NCBI RefSeq assembly: GCF_014696065.1
Contig: NZ_JACJPL010000019.1
Coordinates: 1-38,209, forward strand
Source of the DNA: Leptolyngbya sp. FACHB-261
GTDB lineage: Bacteria > Cyanobacteriota > Cyanobacteriia > FACHB-261
Reading direction: 5' to 3'
DNA length: 38,209 nucleotides
Shown here: positions 22,924 to 32,654 of the stretch, piece after piece
Position numbering within the stretch: position 1 is the first letter of the stretch
How the letters are laid out: every line of letters begins with the position of its first letter
Program-made: the position numbers and the translations under genes
The notes under the pieces: generated by a model
Database searches by the model: none
What the model saw: the letters and a program-made list of their open reading frames with translations, nothing else
Told to the model about the DNA's origin: nothing

Positions 22924-25900
22924 AATTTCCCCCAGCATCGCCAACTTTTATTTTCTATCTGCTGTTTTTTGCATCCACACCATTGGCACTTTTAGGCACT
23001 GTTCCAGCAGTGTGGGCCAATGAAACTAAAGCGAGTGAAGTCGGGATCAATGAACCCGAAACGAGTGAAACCAGAACGGTTGTGGCGCAAGCTGGTGGGG
23101 TGAGCATTCTCAGCCCCCAAACCTCCGAAGTTAGCGAAGCCGCAACGAATCTGGTGATTCGCTATCCTGCCGCCACACAGGTAGAAGTCACTGTTAATCA
23201 AAAGCCTTTGGATCCATCCCTGCCTAACCAAGTAGTGCAGGACGAAGCTCAAGATGACGCTCAGAATCTGGTCATTCAAAGCTGGCCCCGCATTCCATTA
23301 GAGACTGGCGAGAATGTATTGCGGGTTCGGGCATTGCCGGATGGTCCAGCCACTAATGTGACGGTAACGGTCAAAAATACGGCGCCGCGCTTAGAACTTT
23401 TTGCCGCCAATGCCCCCCAAATCCCTGCCGATGGCCGCTCGACGCTTACACTTCAGGGTCAGCTCAGTGACGCCAGTGGCGCCCGGATTTTACAAGATAC
23501 GCTGGTCACACTCACAACCAGCGCTGGCAAATTCATAGGAGCGGATCAGGATACAGACCGACCTGGTTTTCAAGTCATAGCAAGGCAGGGCGAGTTCACC
23601 GCCCAGTTGCAATCCACTTTAGAAGCCCAGAAAGTCCGAGTTCGTGCCAGCTTAGATCCCAAGCAGGGGCAAGAACAGCGAAGGCAAGAACAGCAAAACC
23701 AAAACCAAAACCAAGACCAAATCGAAGCCGAAACTCAGGTAGAGTTCGTCACCAACTTACGTACGTCATTGGTCAGCGGCTCGCTCAGTTTGCGCATTGG
23801 TAACTCGGGCAGCGATTTCTACCGGGGTTTCCGCGATTTCTTAAATCCTGAGCTACTAGATGACGGCACTCAGGTTGACTTTAATGCGGCAGTTTTCGCC
23901 ACCGGTCGTCTTGGTGAATGGTTATTCACAGGGGCTTGGAACAACCAGCGTCCGCTGAATCAAACTTGCGATAACGAAACACGGCTGTTTCGCGATCTGC
24001 AGTTTTGCGATCAGCAATACCCTGTTTATGGCGATAGCTCGACAGTCGATTATTTAACGCCTTCGATTGACAGTGTTTATGTCCGTTTAGAACGAACTTC
24101 GCCTGTGCCTGGTGCCGAACCAGACTATGCGATGTGGGGAGACTACAACACGGAGGAGTTTGCTAGAGCCTCGCAACTGTTTAGTGCCACCACGCGTCAA
24201 CTGCACGGGTTCAAACTCAATTACAATCTGGGCAACTTTCAAGCCTCGGTTCTCTACGGCAATAACGTTGAGGGGTTCCAGCGCGACACGATCGCGCCCG
24301 ATGGCACGAGTGGCTATTACTTTCTCTCGCGTCGGCTGCTAGTTGAAGGCAGTGAAAATGTTTTCCTAGAGATTGAAGAAATCAATCGTCCCGGCACGGT
24401 CCTTGAGCGCAAAACCTTCAGCCGCGGCGTTGACTACGATATTGACTATGACCGAGGCACTATCCTGTTCCGCCGTCCGATTCTAGCCACTGAATTTGAC
24501 CCATTCGGAACGACTTTAGTCCGTCGGATCGTTGCCACCTATCAATACGAAGGACGGGGCAATACCGGTACTGATCTCTATGCAGGTCGCCTGCAATACA
24601 ACTTCTCTCAAGAGTTTAATCGCGAAAGTTGGGCCGGCATTAGCTATCTGCGCGATAACCAAGGGGACCGCAACTTTGAGCTGTACGGCTTCGATACGTT
24701 GATTCCTTTGGGTGAGAACTCGCAGTTTATTGCTGAAGTGGCTCGTTCTCGCAATGACTCAGTTTATCGAGGCGATATTACGGGTACGGCCTATCGGTTT
24801 GAACTGAATGCAGCCCTCAGTCAAGACCTGCGGGGTCGGCTGTATTACCGGGATGTCGACGAAGACTTTAGCAACAACGCGACTATCAGTTTTACGCCAG
24901 GTCAAACTCGTTACGGAGCCTCTGTTAATGCTCGGATCGGCCCGAGTACAACCTTCGAAGCTCTCTATGACCGCGAAAGTAATTACGGTATTTCCTCACT
25001 AGAGCGCACGACCTTTAATGATCTGTTCAATCCAGGTATAGAGCCTCGACCTGGCAGCCGGGTTGACAATACTCTAACCACGATTAGTGCTGGCATTCAG
25101 CAAAGATTCGGCGCTGCTGAATTGAGCTTGAACTGGGTGAATCGCGACCGGGAAGATCGCATCGGAGATGACGATCTAGATGGCAACGCCAGCCAGTTAG
25201 TTTCTCGCTTAACCATTCCCATTCTTCAAAATCTCAGCTTCAGAGCTCAGAACGAATTGAACTTGGGCGAGAGCGATCCGCTCTATCCTGACCGCACTGT
25301 AGTGGGCCTGAACTGGGCGGTAATGCCCGGTGTGAGTGTGCAGCTCAATCACCAGTTTTATACGGAGGGTCGCTTCGCCCGTTACTCAGTTACTAGCCTG
25401 GATACGATTCTGGAACACAGCTTTTCAGAAGACACCAAAATGACTGGGCGTTACTCGCTGTTGGGAGGGGCCAATGGCACAACTATGCAGGGGGCGGTTG
25501 GCTTAAATCACCGCTGGACGATTGCACCAGGCCTGAGGATTAACTTGACCTATGAGCGCTTGTTTGGCGATGTCTTTGGCCGCACTGCCGCTGGTGATCG
25601 TTACCCTCAACCTTATGCAGTCAGCCAAAGTGCTGCCTCGTTGGGTTTGCGTTCTGGCCATAGCTATAGCGTCGGCTTTGAATACACCGATAACCCTGCC
25701 CTTCAAGCCAGTGCCCGCTATGAGCATCGCTCCGATGGTGATGACGATAATACGGTGATTTCGGCAGCGGTCACTGGCAAGGTTTCACCGTCCTTAACCG
25801 CGCTACTGCGCTATCAGCAAGCTAATTCATCGAACCAACTGCTCACTGGCTTGGGTGACACAAGTAGTGTGCGCTTGGGCTTAGCTTATCGTGATCTTCA

Positions 25901-26462
25901 AAGCGACCGCTTTAACGCCTTGTTGCGCTACGAATATCGCAAGAATCCTTCAGTCATTCCTGACACTCTACTGTTTGGTAATGGCACAGGTTCTCAAGAC
26001 CATACCTTCGCCTTAGAAGCCATCTATGCCCCTAATTGGCAGTGGGAATTTTATGGCAAGTATGCTTTGCGCAGTAGCACTACTGATTTTGCCCGCAACT
26101 TCAGCAACAACGGCTTTGTCTCTCTGGCTCAATTCCGAACTGCTTATCAATTGAGTTACAACATGGACTTAGCGGGTGAAGTGCGCTGGATTAGTCAGAA
26201 CTCCACTGACTATAACGAGTTAGGCTTTGTGCTGGAAACAGGCTACTATCTCACGCCCAATTTAAGGTTGGCAGCAGGTTATAGTTTCGGTCGGGTAAGC
26301 GACCGCGAGTTCGATTCCCGTTCCGATTCGGGTCCTTACGTCACGCTCACCGTTAAGCTCAACGAACTGTTCAATGGCTTTGGTCTGCAACGAGTTGCCC
26401 CTCGACAGCAACAGGAATCGCAGGTTACTCAGGTCAGCGCCCCTACGGGTGAAACACCATGA
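22920..26462 (+). CDS. Predicted outer-membrane beta-barrel with N-terminal Ig-like domains
   Basis: The 1180-residue protein has a signal peptide (1-33, ending AVWA) and a first Ig-like region at about 60-152. An invasin-like (Big_1) domain lies at about 157-245 (ADGRSTLTLQGQLSDASGAR), then a Gln/Asn-rich linker (249-268). From about 280 to 1160 there is a long series of short amphipathic strands with aromatic residues and repeated turns, as expected for a large barrel. Residues 503-517 read GVDYDIDYDRGTILF, a pattern I recall from big surface or secretion barrels such as SprA-type proteins. The tail after 1160 is polar. No TonB box or plug is recognised. It is translationally coupled to its neighbours by ATGA overlaps on both sides. 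Transport or anchoring of the DUF11 proteins is the likely role. Confidence 0.72.
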   Translation: MKFPPASPTFIFYLLFFASTPLALLGTVPAVWANETKASEVGINEPETSETRTVVAQAGGVSILSPQTSEVSEAATNLVIRYPAATQVEVTVNQKPLDPSLPNQVVQDEAQDDAQNLVIQSWPRIPLETGENVLRVRALPDGPATNVTVTVKNTAPRLELFAANAPQIPADGRSTLTLQGQLSDASGARILQDTLVTLTTSAGKFIGADQDTDRPGFQVIARQGEFTAQLQSTLEAQKVRVRASLDPKQGQEQRRQEQQNQNQNQDQIEAETQVEFVTNLRTSLVSGSLSLRIGNSGSDFYRGFRDFLNPELLDDGTQVDFNAAVFATGRLGEWLFTGAWNNQRPLNQTCDNETRLFRDLQFCDQQYPVYGDSSTVDYLTPSIDSVYVRLERTSPVPGAEPDYAMWGDYNTEEFARASQLFSATTRQLHGFKLNYNLGNFQASVLYGNNVEGFQRDTIAPDGTSGYYFLSRRLLVEGSENVFLEIEEINRPGTVLERKTFSRGVDYDIDYDRGTILFRRPILATEFDPFGTTLVRRIVATYQYEGRGNTGTDLYAGRLQYNFSQEFNRESWAGISYLRDNQGDRNFELYGFDTLIPLGENSQFIAEVARSRNDSVYRGDITGTAYRFELNAALSQDLRGRLYYRDVDEDFSNNATISFTPGQTRYGASVNARIGPSTTFEALYDRESNYGISSLERTTFNDLFNPGIEPRPGSRVDNTLTTISAGIQQRFGAAELSLNWVNRDREDRIGDDDLDGNASQLVSRLTIPILQNLSFRAQNELNLGESDPLYPDRTVVGLNWAVMPGVSVQLNHQFYTEGRFARYSVTSLDTILEHSFSEDTKMTGRYSLLGGANGTTMQGAVGLNHRWTIAPGLRINLTYERLFGDVFGRTAAGDRYPQPYAVSQSAASLGLRSGHSYSVGFEYTDNPALQASARYEHRSDGDDDNTVISAAVTGKVSPSLTALLRYQQANSSNQLLTGLGDTSSVRLGLAYRDLQSDRFNALLRYEYRKNPSVIPDTLLFGNGTGSQDHTFALEAIYAPNWQWEFYGKYALRSSTTDFARNFSNNGFVSLAQFRTAYQLSYNMDLAGEVRWISQNSTDYNELGFVLETGYYLTPNLRLAAGYSFGRVSDREFDSRSDSGPYVTLTVKLNELFNGFGLQRVAPRQQQESQVTQVSAPTGETP

Positions 26463-28612
26463 AGCGCATCTACTTTCCCCTCGCGGTTGCCTGCATTGGC
26501 TCGGCTTTAACGCTTGCAGCCTGGGCAGATTCTCCACCGTCGCAGCCACCCTTACGAGTCGTTGTCAATAGCAATCAGGATGGCCCAGTCCAAGCTAATG
26601 ATGCACTCACCTTGCGTGAAGCGATCGAGATTGTGAATGGCACCCTGGCCGTAGAACAATTAAGTGCAGCAGAAAAAACGCAGGTCCAACCGCTCGAATC
26701 GGGTGTCAATTTCAATGGCAATTCCAATGGCAATTCGGGTGAGGTGGGCGGGCGTATCGAATTCAGCTTGCCACCCGACCAAACCACAATCCAGCTCACC
26801 GAGGTTTTGCCTGAGCTTGACCAACCCGGACTCGTAGTTGATGGCACCACCCAACCGGGCTACGACGCTACAAAGTCTGCCACGGCTGAAATCGCCATTC
26901 CCATTCCAGTCGTCGCTCTGACTCCCGCAGCAGAAGCCGAAGTGTTTCGAGGGCTCAGCGTTGTCGCTGATAACATCACGATTCGCGGCTTGAGTCTGTA
27001 CGGATTTACTTCTCGCCACCGCGACACCGAGAGCACGCCACCCGCTGATATTTTTATTGCCCATCGCCTGCCACCGCCCAACACAAGCCAACAGCAACCG
27101 CCCAATGACGACGCTCCCTTTTATGAGCGCGACCGTCCGCCACAGAATGTGTTGATTGAGAATAACTGGCTGGGTATTCGTCCAGATGGCAGCATGCCGG
27201 AGAAAACTTCGGCCTTCGGCGTTTCGGTGTTCAATAGCTCGGGCACCCAAATCCGCCGCAATCGCATCGCTGACCATGAGGGCAGCGCCATTATTACCTC
27301 GGTGCGCGCTGATAACTTACGGGTTAGCGAAAACATCATCGTCGGCAATGGCATCGCTGGCATGCCTGATGCTATTCGCTTAGAAGGTGTGGTTGATGGC
27401 TCCCAGCTGACTGGCAATTTGATTTGCGGCAACGATGGCAGCGGCGTGTTTCTGTTCAAACCGCAGGGCTCGGTGCAGATCCGTGAGAACCGCATCACCT
27501 TCAATGGCAGACGCTTGCGCCGAGCCGCAGTTTATCTAATGGGCAACGATCATCAAGTTGTCAATAACCAGATCAGTGACCAAGTCGGTCCGGGGGTTGT
27601 TGTAGCCGCCTATCCCCAGAGCGAACGCAATCTCATTCAAGCCAACCGTTTTTCGGCCTTGGAAGGGCTCAGCATTGACTTGGTCGCGCAATTCAATACC
27701 GAGGTGCAGGCTTACCAACGCGGGGATGGTCCCAATCCACGCCGCAATAGCCCTAATCGACGCAAGGACACAGGTAATGCCGCGATCAACGCGCCGCAGT
27801 TTCTGGCCCGCGAATTCCTGAAGATCGGATCTGCCCCCCTCCAAGTGCAGGGGACTGCCGATCCAGGCTCTCAAGTCGAGCTTTACCGGGTGCTTGAGTC
27901 GGCCAATTCCTATGCGCCTCTGAGCGAACCTCTAGCAACCGCAGTTGCCGATGCCCAAGGGCGCTTTAGTGCCACGCTGCCACTGCAGGCCGGGGACCGC
28001 TTCAGCGCTGTGGCTACCGATCCTCGCTATGGCACCTCTGAACCTGCCCCCTATTCCTCAGTTGGTGCCATTGGTACAGCAGGTAGCGCAGAAGCCAATG
28101 TCAATGTGGCCCCTGCTCAGCCAAGCCAGTCCAGGCCGGTTCTCCCGCAGTGCACAACCCCGCCAGCCCCACCAACAGCGGCTCCTCCTGAGCTACCGCC
28201 CGCGCCCGTAGAGATCCGTGTGCCCCGCAATGTCCACTTCGCGCTTGATCAGGCCACGATCAGTCCTGTTACAGCCCAGGTGCTCGACCGGATTGCTGCT
28301 GTTCTGCGCGATAACCCCACCATCCTGGTTGAGTTGCAAGGCCATACCGATCCTAGAGCCAGCTATGCCTACAACCTTGATTTGTCTAACCGTCGAGCCT
28401 TAGCTGTGAGAAACTATCTGCTGCGTCAGGGCATCACCCCAGAACGCATGACCATCCGGGCGTTGGGCGAATCGCAATTGCTCAACCGAGGGACCAACCG
28501 GGTGGACTATGCCCGTAACCGACGCGTCGAATTCTTATTCCGAGACTTTAGGGGCATCGAGCCCATTGTTCAAGAAGAAGATTTGCAGATAGAACCAGCG
28601 GGCTCTCGCTAG
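26459..28612 (+). CDS. Exported beta-helix protein with OmpA C-terminal domain
   Basis: The 717-residue protein has a signal peptide ending LAAWA (23). A TLREAIEIVN motif (51-60) typical of extracellular parallel beta-helix proteins follows. The right-handed beta-helix spans about 165-410, with repeated N-I-I/N-R-I rungs (IENNWLGI, IRRNRIADHEGSAI, VSENIIVGNGIAG, IRENRITFNG). An Ig-like domain lies at about 455-530, then a Pro/Ala linker (555-585) and an OmpA domain (588-697). The OmpA domain carries the peptidoglycan contacts HTDPR (D631) and NRRA (R645/R646). It should be fixed to the cell wall from the periplasm. The gene overlaps the barrel gene by 4 bp. Confidence 0.85.
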   Translation: MKRIYFPLAVACIGSALTLAAWADSPPSQPPLRVVVNSNQDGPVQANDALTLREAIEIVNGTLAVEQLSAAEKTQVQPLESGVNFNGNSNGNSGEVGGRIEFSLPPDQTTIQLTEVLPELDQPGLVVDGTTQPGYDATKSATAEIAIPIPVVALTPAAEAEVFRGLSVVADNITIRGLSLYGFTSRHRDTESTPPADIFIAHRLPPPNTSQQQPPNDDAPFYERDRPPQNVLIENNWLGIRPDGSMPEKTSAFGVSVFNSSGTQIRRNRIADHEGSAIITSVRADNLRVSENIIVGNGIAGMPDAIRLEGVVDGSQLTGNLICGNDGSGVFLFKPQGSVQIRENRITFNGRRLRRAAVYLMGNDHQVVNNQISDQVGPGVVVAAYPQSERNLIQANRFSALEGLSIDLVAQFNTEVQAYQRGDGPNPRRNSPNRRKDTGNAAINAPQFLAREFLKIGSAPLQVQGTADPGSQVELYRVLESANSYAPLSEPLATAVADAQGRFSATLPLQAGDRFSAVATDPRYGTSEPAPYSSVGAIGTAGSAEANVNVAPAQPSQSRPVLPQCTTPPAPPTAAPPELPPAPVEIRVPRNVHFALDQATISPVTAQVLDRIAAVLRDNPTILVELQGHTDPRASYAYNLDLSNRRALAVRNYLLRQGITPERMTIRALGESQLLNRGTNRVDYARNRRVEFLFRDFRGIEPIVQEEDLQIEPAGSR

Positions 28613-28673
28613 GCCAGTCCTGACGCTCCGCTTTGTGTCCACTGTGCATCCTTAATTTAGTAACAGGCAAGCT

Positions 28674-31600
28674 GTGAACTCGTTTCTCCAACCTTTCTTC
28701 ATCGTCGCTGGCTTTCGGCTTCGCCATCTGAGCTGGATAGGCAGTCTGCTGCTGGTGGCGTGGGCTTGGAGCCAATGGGCTCAACCCGCCCAGGCCGAAG
28801 GCAGTCGGGAAATTGTTTCGGGAGGAGGGGCTAGGCCTTTGACCGAATGGCGTCCTAGAGAACCGACGTCTGGTGTGCCCCGGCGGACGATTCTGCAAGT
28901 TTTTGCGCAAGCTGGAGAAGTCATCAATCTAGGTTCCAGTGCCGTGGGCATTGGCAATGGTGGCAACGCGGTCGTATTTGCCCCCAGTACCAGCTTCGAT
29001 AACGCTCAAGTGGTTCTAGACTGCCGACGTCAGCAGCCGGGACAGGGCCTGATCACCAGTCGCGCTCAAGAACTGGCCGGTCCCCTACCCGCAGCTGGCG
29101 GCTATACTCCCTGCACTTACACGGCTCCGACGGCTGGCATCTACCAGGTTGCCTTTTATGGTCCTGCCGGACCGAATGCGGTCGGCAATGGGACTCCTAC
29201 TCGGCAAATCAATGACGTTCCTGGCAACTTCAACACCAGCCAGCGCAATGGCGTTGCTTTATGGGACATCACAGTTTTTAGTAATGGCACGCCTCGGCCA
29301 GGCCGTGTCTTCTCTAACTACCTGGCGCTTTACACCGGTGCCAACGGACCAGGGGCTCAGATTAACTCCAACCTGTTCATTCAAACCAGGGATGGCTTTA
29401 CTTACCGGGTCAATACCAATAACCTCGACCCGGATGGGGCCATTTTCTTCTCAAACAACCGGGGCTTCATTGATGCCAATAACAACGGTTTGTACCGCTC
29501 GATCAATTTAGATGCTCCAGCTGGGGCAACTTTCCAAAGCCCAGCAGCCCCGGATCAGCCGGGCAACGCGACGAACAAAATTTTCTTTAATCAACCCGAT
29601 CCACTAGCTGTTGCCGCGATCAACGGGTTTTCAACTTTTCCAATCCTCCCTTTAGCCCCTACAAACTTTTTGTTTAGAGGCATTGAGGGCACCCCAGGAC
29701 AGACTGGTAGTGTGCCACTACGGGGCACCTTTAGCTTCCTGAACCCCAACCCCACACCGGGAAGCTACACGATCAGCATCGATATCAATCGCAATGGTTC
29801 CTATCGCGATCCAATTGATCGAATTTTGACTGGCACCGCCCAACCAGGCAACATCTTAGTGGAATGGGATGGGCGAGATGGACAGGGCAACCCAGTCCCA
29901 GCAGGCACAGCAGGTTTCGGTGCCCAGGTCACGATCAATGCTGGGGAAGCCCACTTTCCCCTCCTCGACTCTGAGGGGTCTGGAGGCCTGATTATTCAGC
30001 GGACCAGCCCTCTAGGAGCGGATGCCGACCGGGTTTACTACAATGACGCGGGGTTGGCAACCGGAGGTGGCCCGCCCAATCCGCTAAGCCTATTGCAGGG
30101 CGGCAACAGTTCAAGCGGCAATGTTCACGCCTATGGCAATGGCACAGGGGAGGGCTTTGGCGATCGTAAAGGCATTGACACCTGGACTTACCTACCTTCT
30201 ACGCCAATTCCTTTACAGGGCAACTTGGTAATTGCAGCGGCTGACTTGGTTATCAGCAAGACTCACAGTCCAAACCCAGTGACCGTTGGCACCAATATCA
30301 CCTACACGATCACGGTTAGGAACAATGGCCCCAGTAATGTCAATGGCGTGACCGTTACTGACACCATTCCACCGGAAGTGACAGGGGTGCGCCTAGTATC
30401 TTGCACACCCCAAGGTCCTCAGGGCAGCGCCGCCTGTTTGAACGCCACGATTAATGGCAATACGCTTAATTCCACAGTCCGACTCAACAACGGCAGTGCT
30501 GTTGTTTACACAATTACCGGCTTGGTCTCTGCTATTCCCAGTTCTGGCCGCCTTATCAACACGGCCACTGTGCAGCGCCCTAACGACGTAGCTGACCCAG
30601 TGGATCAGGACAACAGCGGCGGCACTAACCGCACAGAAAGTGCAATTGACGAGGCGGTGGTTATTGCCAGCCCAGTGTCACCAACCGGGCTCAAATCAGT
30701 ACGCTTGTTTACTGATGTTGATAACAGTGGCTCTCTGACCACTGGCGACATCGTGGAGTACACCGTCGTCTACATCAACACCACCAACACCGCAGTCAAC
30801 AATGTCCTGATCACTGATCCCTTAAACACGAATCTCTTGCAGTTTGTGGCTGGAAGCTACAGCTATGAGGCCTTTGGCACGGGTACCACAGTGCAGGCGA
30901 ATGCCAACTACAACGGCACTAGCGACCCCAACCTCACCAGTCCAAGCACACGTGGCACTTTGGCGGCAGGTGGCGGACGGGTGGTGATTCGCTTCCGGGC
31001 AGTGGTCACCGCTGGCTCAGGTGTCCAAGTGATCAACCAGGCCAGCGCGACTTCCGATGGACCGGTTAGCCCCTCCTTAACTGATGCTTTAACCAACACG
31101 GGTGACATTGCTCAGCTCTTGGATGACGGTATTAACCAGGGCAACTTGCCCGGCACCGGCGATGATGACCCCACGTTGCTAGTGGTGGCTGCACCTGGGC
31201 CGCCCCGTTTCCGCCTGGTGAAGCGGGTGACTGCTGTCTTTCGTGAGAATCGTCGGATTGCTTTTAACGGGCTCAACGAGGATGCCTCTGACCCTGATGA
31301 CAACGCGCCAGGCTGGTCGCAACTGCCAACCCCAGGTTTAGCCGGAGCATTCTCGGTCGGAGATGCTAATTCCCTCAGCTCTGGCGATCAGATTGAGTAC
31401 ACAATCTATTTCCTCTCAGATGGGGCTAGCCCATCGCCAGGGGTGAATCTATGCGATCCCATTCCTACAGGCACGACCTATCTCACCAATGGACCTGCCG
31501 GTGGTGAAATTCAATTGAATCGAGCTGGGACCAATACAGTACTGACCAGCAATGCTGACAGCGACGCAGGCCGCTTTGTGCCTCGTCTCAACCCGGTAGG

Positions 31601-31718
31601 ATCCCCCTGTCCCAACAGCAACAACCCCAACGGCGCAATTTTAGTAAACCTGGGTGATGTTCCTAACCAGGGTGGAGCAAACTTCGGCTTTATTCGCTTC
31701 CGCGTCAGAGTTGATTAA
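28674..31718 (+). CDS. Large exported DUF11-repeat surface protein, 1014 aa
   Basis: A GTG at 28674 starts a signal peptide (1-41, ending QPAQA). The mature part has an N-terminal domain of about 300 residues with repeated NG/GN turns, a FlgD-like Ig region (355-420, YTISIDINRNGSYRDPID, ILVEWDGRDGQGNPVPAG), and DUF11 domains at 523-665 (ADLVISKTHSPNPVTVGTNI) and 672-840. A related C-terminal domain covers 845-1014 (RFRLVKRVTAVF). There is no LPXTG, PEP-CTERM anchor or clear membrane end. DUF11 repeats are typical of fibrous or S-layer-like surface proteins. It follows the OmpA gene by 61 bp and is probably the exposed product of the gene set. Confidence 0.82.
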   Translation: MNSFLQPFFIVAGFRLRHLSWIGSLLLVAWAWSQWAQPAQAEGSREIVSGGGARPLTEWRPREPTSGVPRRTILQVFAQAGEVINLGSSAVGIGNGGNAVVFAPSTSFDNAQVVLDCRRQQPGQGLITSRAQELAGPLPAAGGYTPCTYTAPTAGIYQVAFYGPAGPNAVGNGTPTRQINDVPGNFNTSQRNGVALWDITVFSNGTPRPGRVFSNYLALYTGANGPGAQINSNLFIQTRDGFTYRVNTNNLDPDGAIFFSNNRGFIDANNNGLYRSINLDAPAGATFQSPAAPDQPGNATNKIFFNQPDPLAVAAINGFSTFPILPLAPTNFLFRGIEGTPGQTGSVPLRGTFSFLNPNPTPGSYTISIDINRNGSYRDPIDRILTGTAQPGNILVEWDGRDGQGNPVPAGTAGFGAQVTINAGEAHFPLLDSEGSGGLIIQRTSPLGADADRVYYNDAGLATGGGPPNPLSLLQGGNSSSGNVHAYGNGTGEGFGDRKGIDTWTYLPSTPIPLQGNLVIAAADLVISKTHSPNPVTVGTNITYTITVRNNGPSNVNGVTVTDTIPPEVTGVRLVSCTPQGPQGSAACLNATINGNTLNSTVRLNNGSAVVYTITGLVSAIPSSGRLINTATVQRPNDVADPVDQDNSGGTNRTESAIDEAVVIASPVSPTGLKSVRLFTDVDNSGSLTTGDIVEYTVVYINTTNTAVNNVLITDPLNTNLLQFVAGSYSYEAFGTGTTVQANANYNGTSDPNLTSPSTRGTLAAGGGRVVIRFRAVVTAGSGVQVINQASATSDGPVSPSLTDALTNTGDIAQLLDDGINQGNLPGTGDDDPTLLVVAAPGPPRFRLVKRVTAVFRENRRIAFNGLNEDASDPDDNAPGWSQLPTPGLAGAFSVGDANSLSSGDQIEYTIYFLSDGASPSPGVNLCDPIPTGTTYLTNGPAGGEIQLNRAGTNTVLTSNADSDAGRFVPRLNPVGSPCPNSNNPNGAILVNLGDVPNQGGANFGFIRFRVRVD

Positions 31719-31723
31719 GGGAC

Positions 31724-31768
31724 CAACCGGCCTGCTTGCTAGCCAATGGTTAGCAAGCAGGCCGGTTG
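31724..31768. terminator. 18-bp perfect hairpin between convergent genes
   Basis: CAACCGGCCTGCTTGCTA (31724-31741) pairs without mismatch with 31751-31768 around a nine-base loop. It begins 6 bp after the stop of the DUF11 gene and lies just before the stop of the convergent PPIase gene. No T-run follows on either side, so it may act as a bidirectional stop or as a 3'-end stabiliser. Confidence 0.65.
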
Positions 31769-31771
31769 CTA

Positions 31772-32533
31772 TCACTCATCGATTTGAAATTTGACTGCCA
31801 GATTTTGTAGTTTCTCAGCCAACCATTGCTCAAACAATTCATTTTCTAGAGCCTGTTGCAGTTGAGGATCGGCTAAGGAGGCAGGCAAAAAGCGCTCGAC
31901 TCGAAACAATCCCCAATCTCCTTCAAGCTCTATAGGACCAAGGATTGTTCCGGGTTCAGCCGCATCTACTAAAGCTCGAAACTCATCCGGTAAAGCCCCT
32001 CGGCTGACCGGTCCCATCATGCCATTGGTCACTGCGTCATCGCTAAGCGAATGGTCTAGAGCGAGCTGTTCAAATCGAGCTCCTGCCTCAAGTTGGCGAC
32101 GTAATTCTTCAGCCAATTCGCGATTATTGACGATAATGCGCGAAAGCACGACCTGATCTAAAAACAGCTGGCGAGCCACAAAATACTCTGGCAATAAGTC
32201 TGCGGTGACCTGCACTTTGAGTTGGTCGAGTTGGAGGTCAAAAGCAATTTGCTGACGAAACTCTGCTTCTTCCAGGCCATTATCCGTTAGCCAAGCCTGG
32301 AAGCGATCTGGTTCGTTCAGGTCTTGCTCCAGCCGGAAGTCAATCACCGCCTGCTCTAGACTGGTATCGCTGGGTGCTAAATCTGCTCGCGCTTTCAGTT
32401 CCTGCTCCAGAACATGTTGACGCAGAATGTCACCAATGACAGGACCTAATTTGCCAGCTGCTTGCAAATACTTGAGGGCCTGTCTCAAGCTGATAGCCTG
32501 CTCATCAACGATCAGAGATGGTTGAGTCTCCAT
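31772..32533 (-). CDS. Parvulin-type peptidylprolyl isomerase (PpiC/SurA-like)
   Basis: The 253-residue protein has an N-terminal helical chaperone-like part (residues 1-115) and a parvulin domain at about 125-230: VVLSRIIVNNRELAEELRRQ, then GARFEQLALDHSLSDDAVTN, GGMMGPVSRGALPDEFRALV-like text, and GTILGPIELEGDWGLFRVER. It has no signal peptide, unlike SurA or PrsA. Such cytosolic parvulins in cyanobacteria are, as I recall, often found beside ABC-type peptide or protein exporters, but no exporter is adjacent here. It lies next to the surface-protein operon, on the opposite strand. Confidence 0.82.
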   Translation of the reverse strand: METQPSLIVDEQAISLRQALKYLQAAGKLGPVIGDILRQHVLEQELKARADLAPSDTSLEQAVIDFRLEQDLNEPDRFQAWLTDNGLEEAEFRQQIAFDLQLDQLKVQVTADLLPEYFVARQLFLDQVVLSRIIVNNRELAEELRRQLEAGARFEQLALDHSLSDDAVTNGMMGPVSRGALPDEFRALVDAAEPGTILGPIELEGDWGLFRVERFLPASLADPQLQQALENELFEQWLAEKLQNLAVKFQIDE

Positions 32534-32654
32534 GCCGACATTGTATTGAATTTTCGGTATTGAATCTCTAGGACCAACAACCGCGATTCAACTGTCGGAA
32601 TGCAGCTCATGGGGTTGAGTTTGCAAAATTCAACTAAAAAAAGACACCTGTATC

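Noticed and set aside
26575-27504. Several long minus-strand frames opposite the beta-helix gene
   Set aside because: The plus strand has a signal peptide, clear domains and coupling to neighbours; these frames are shadows.
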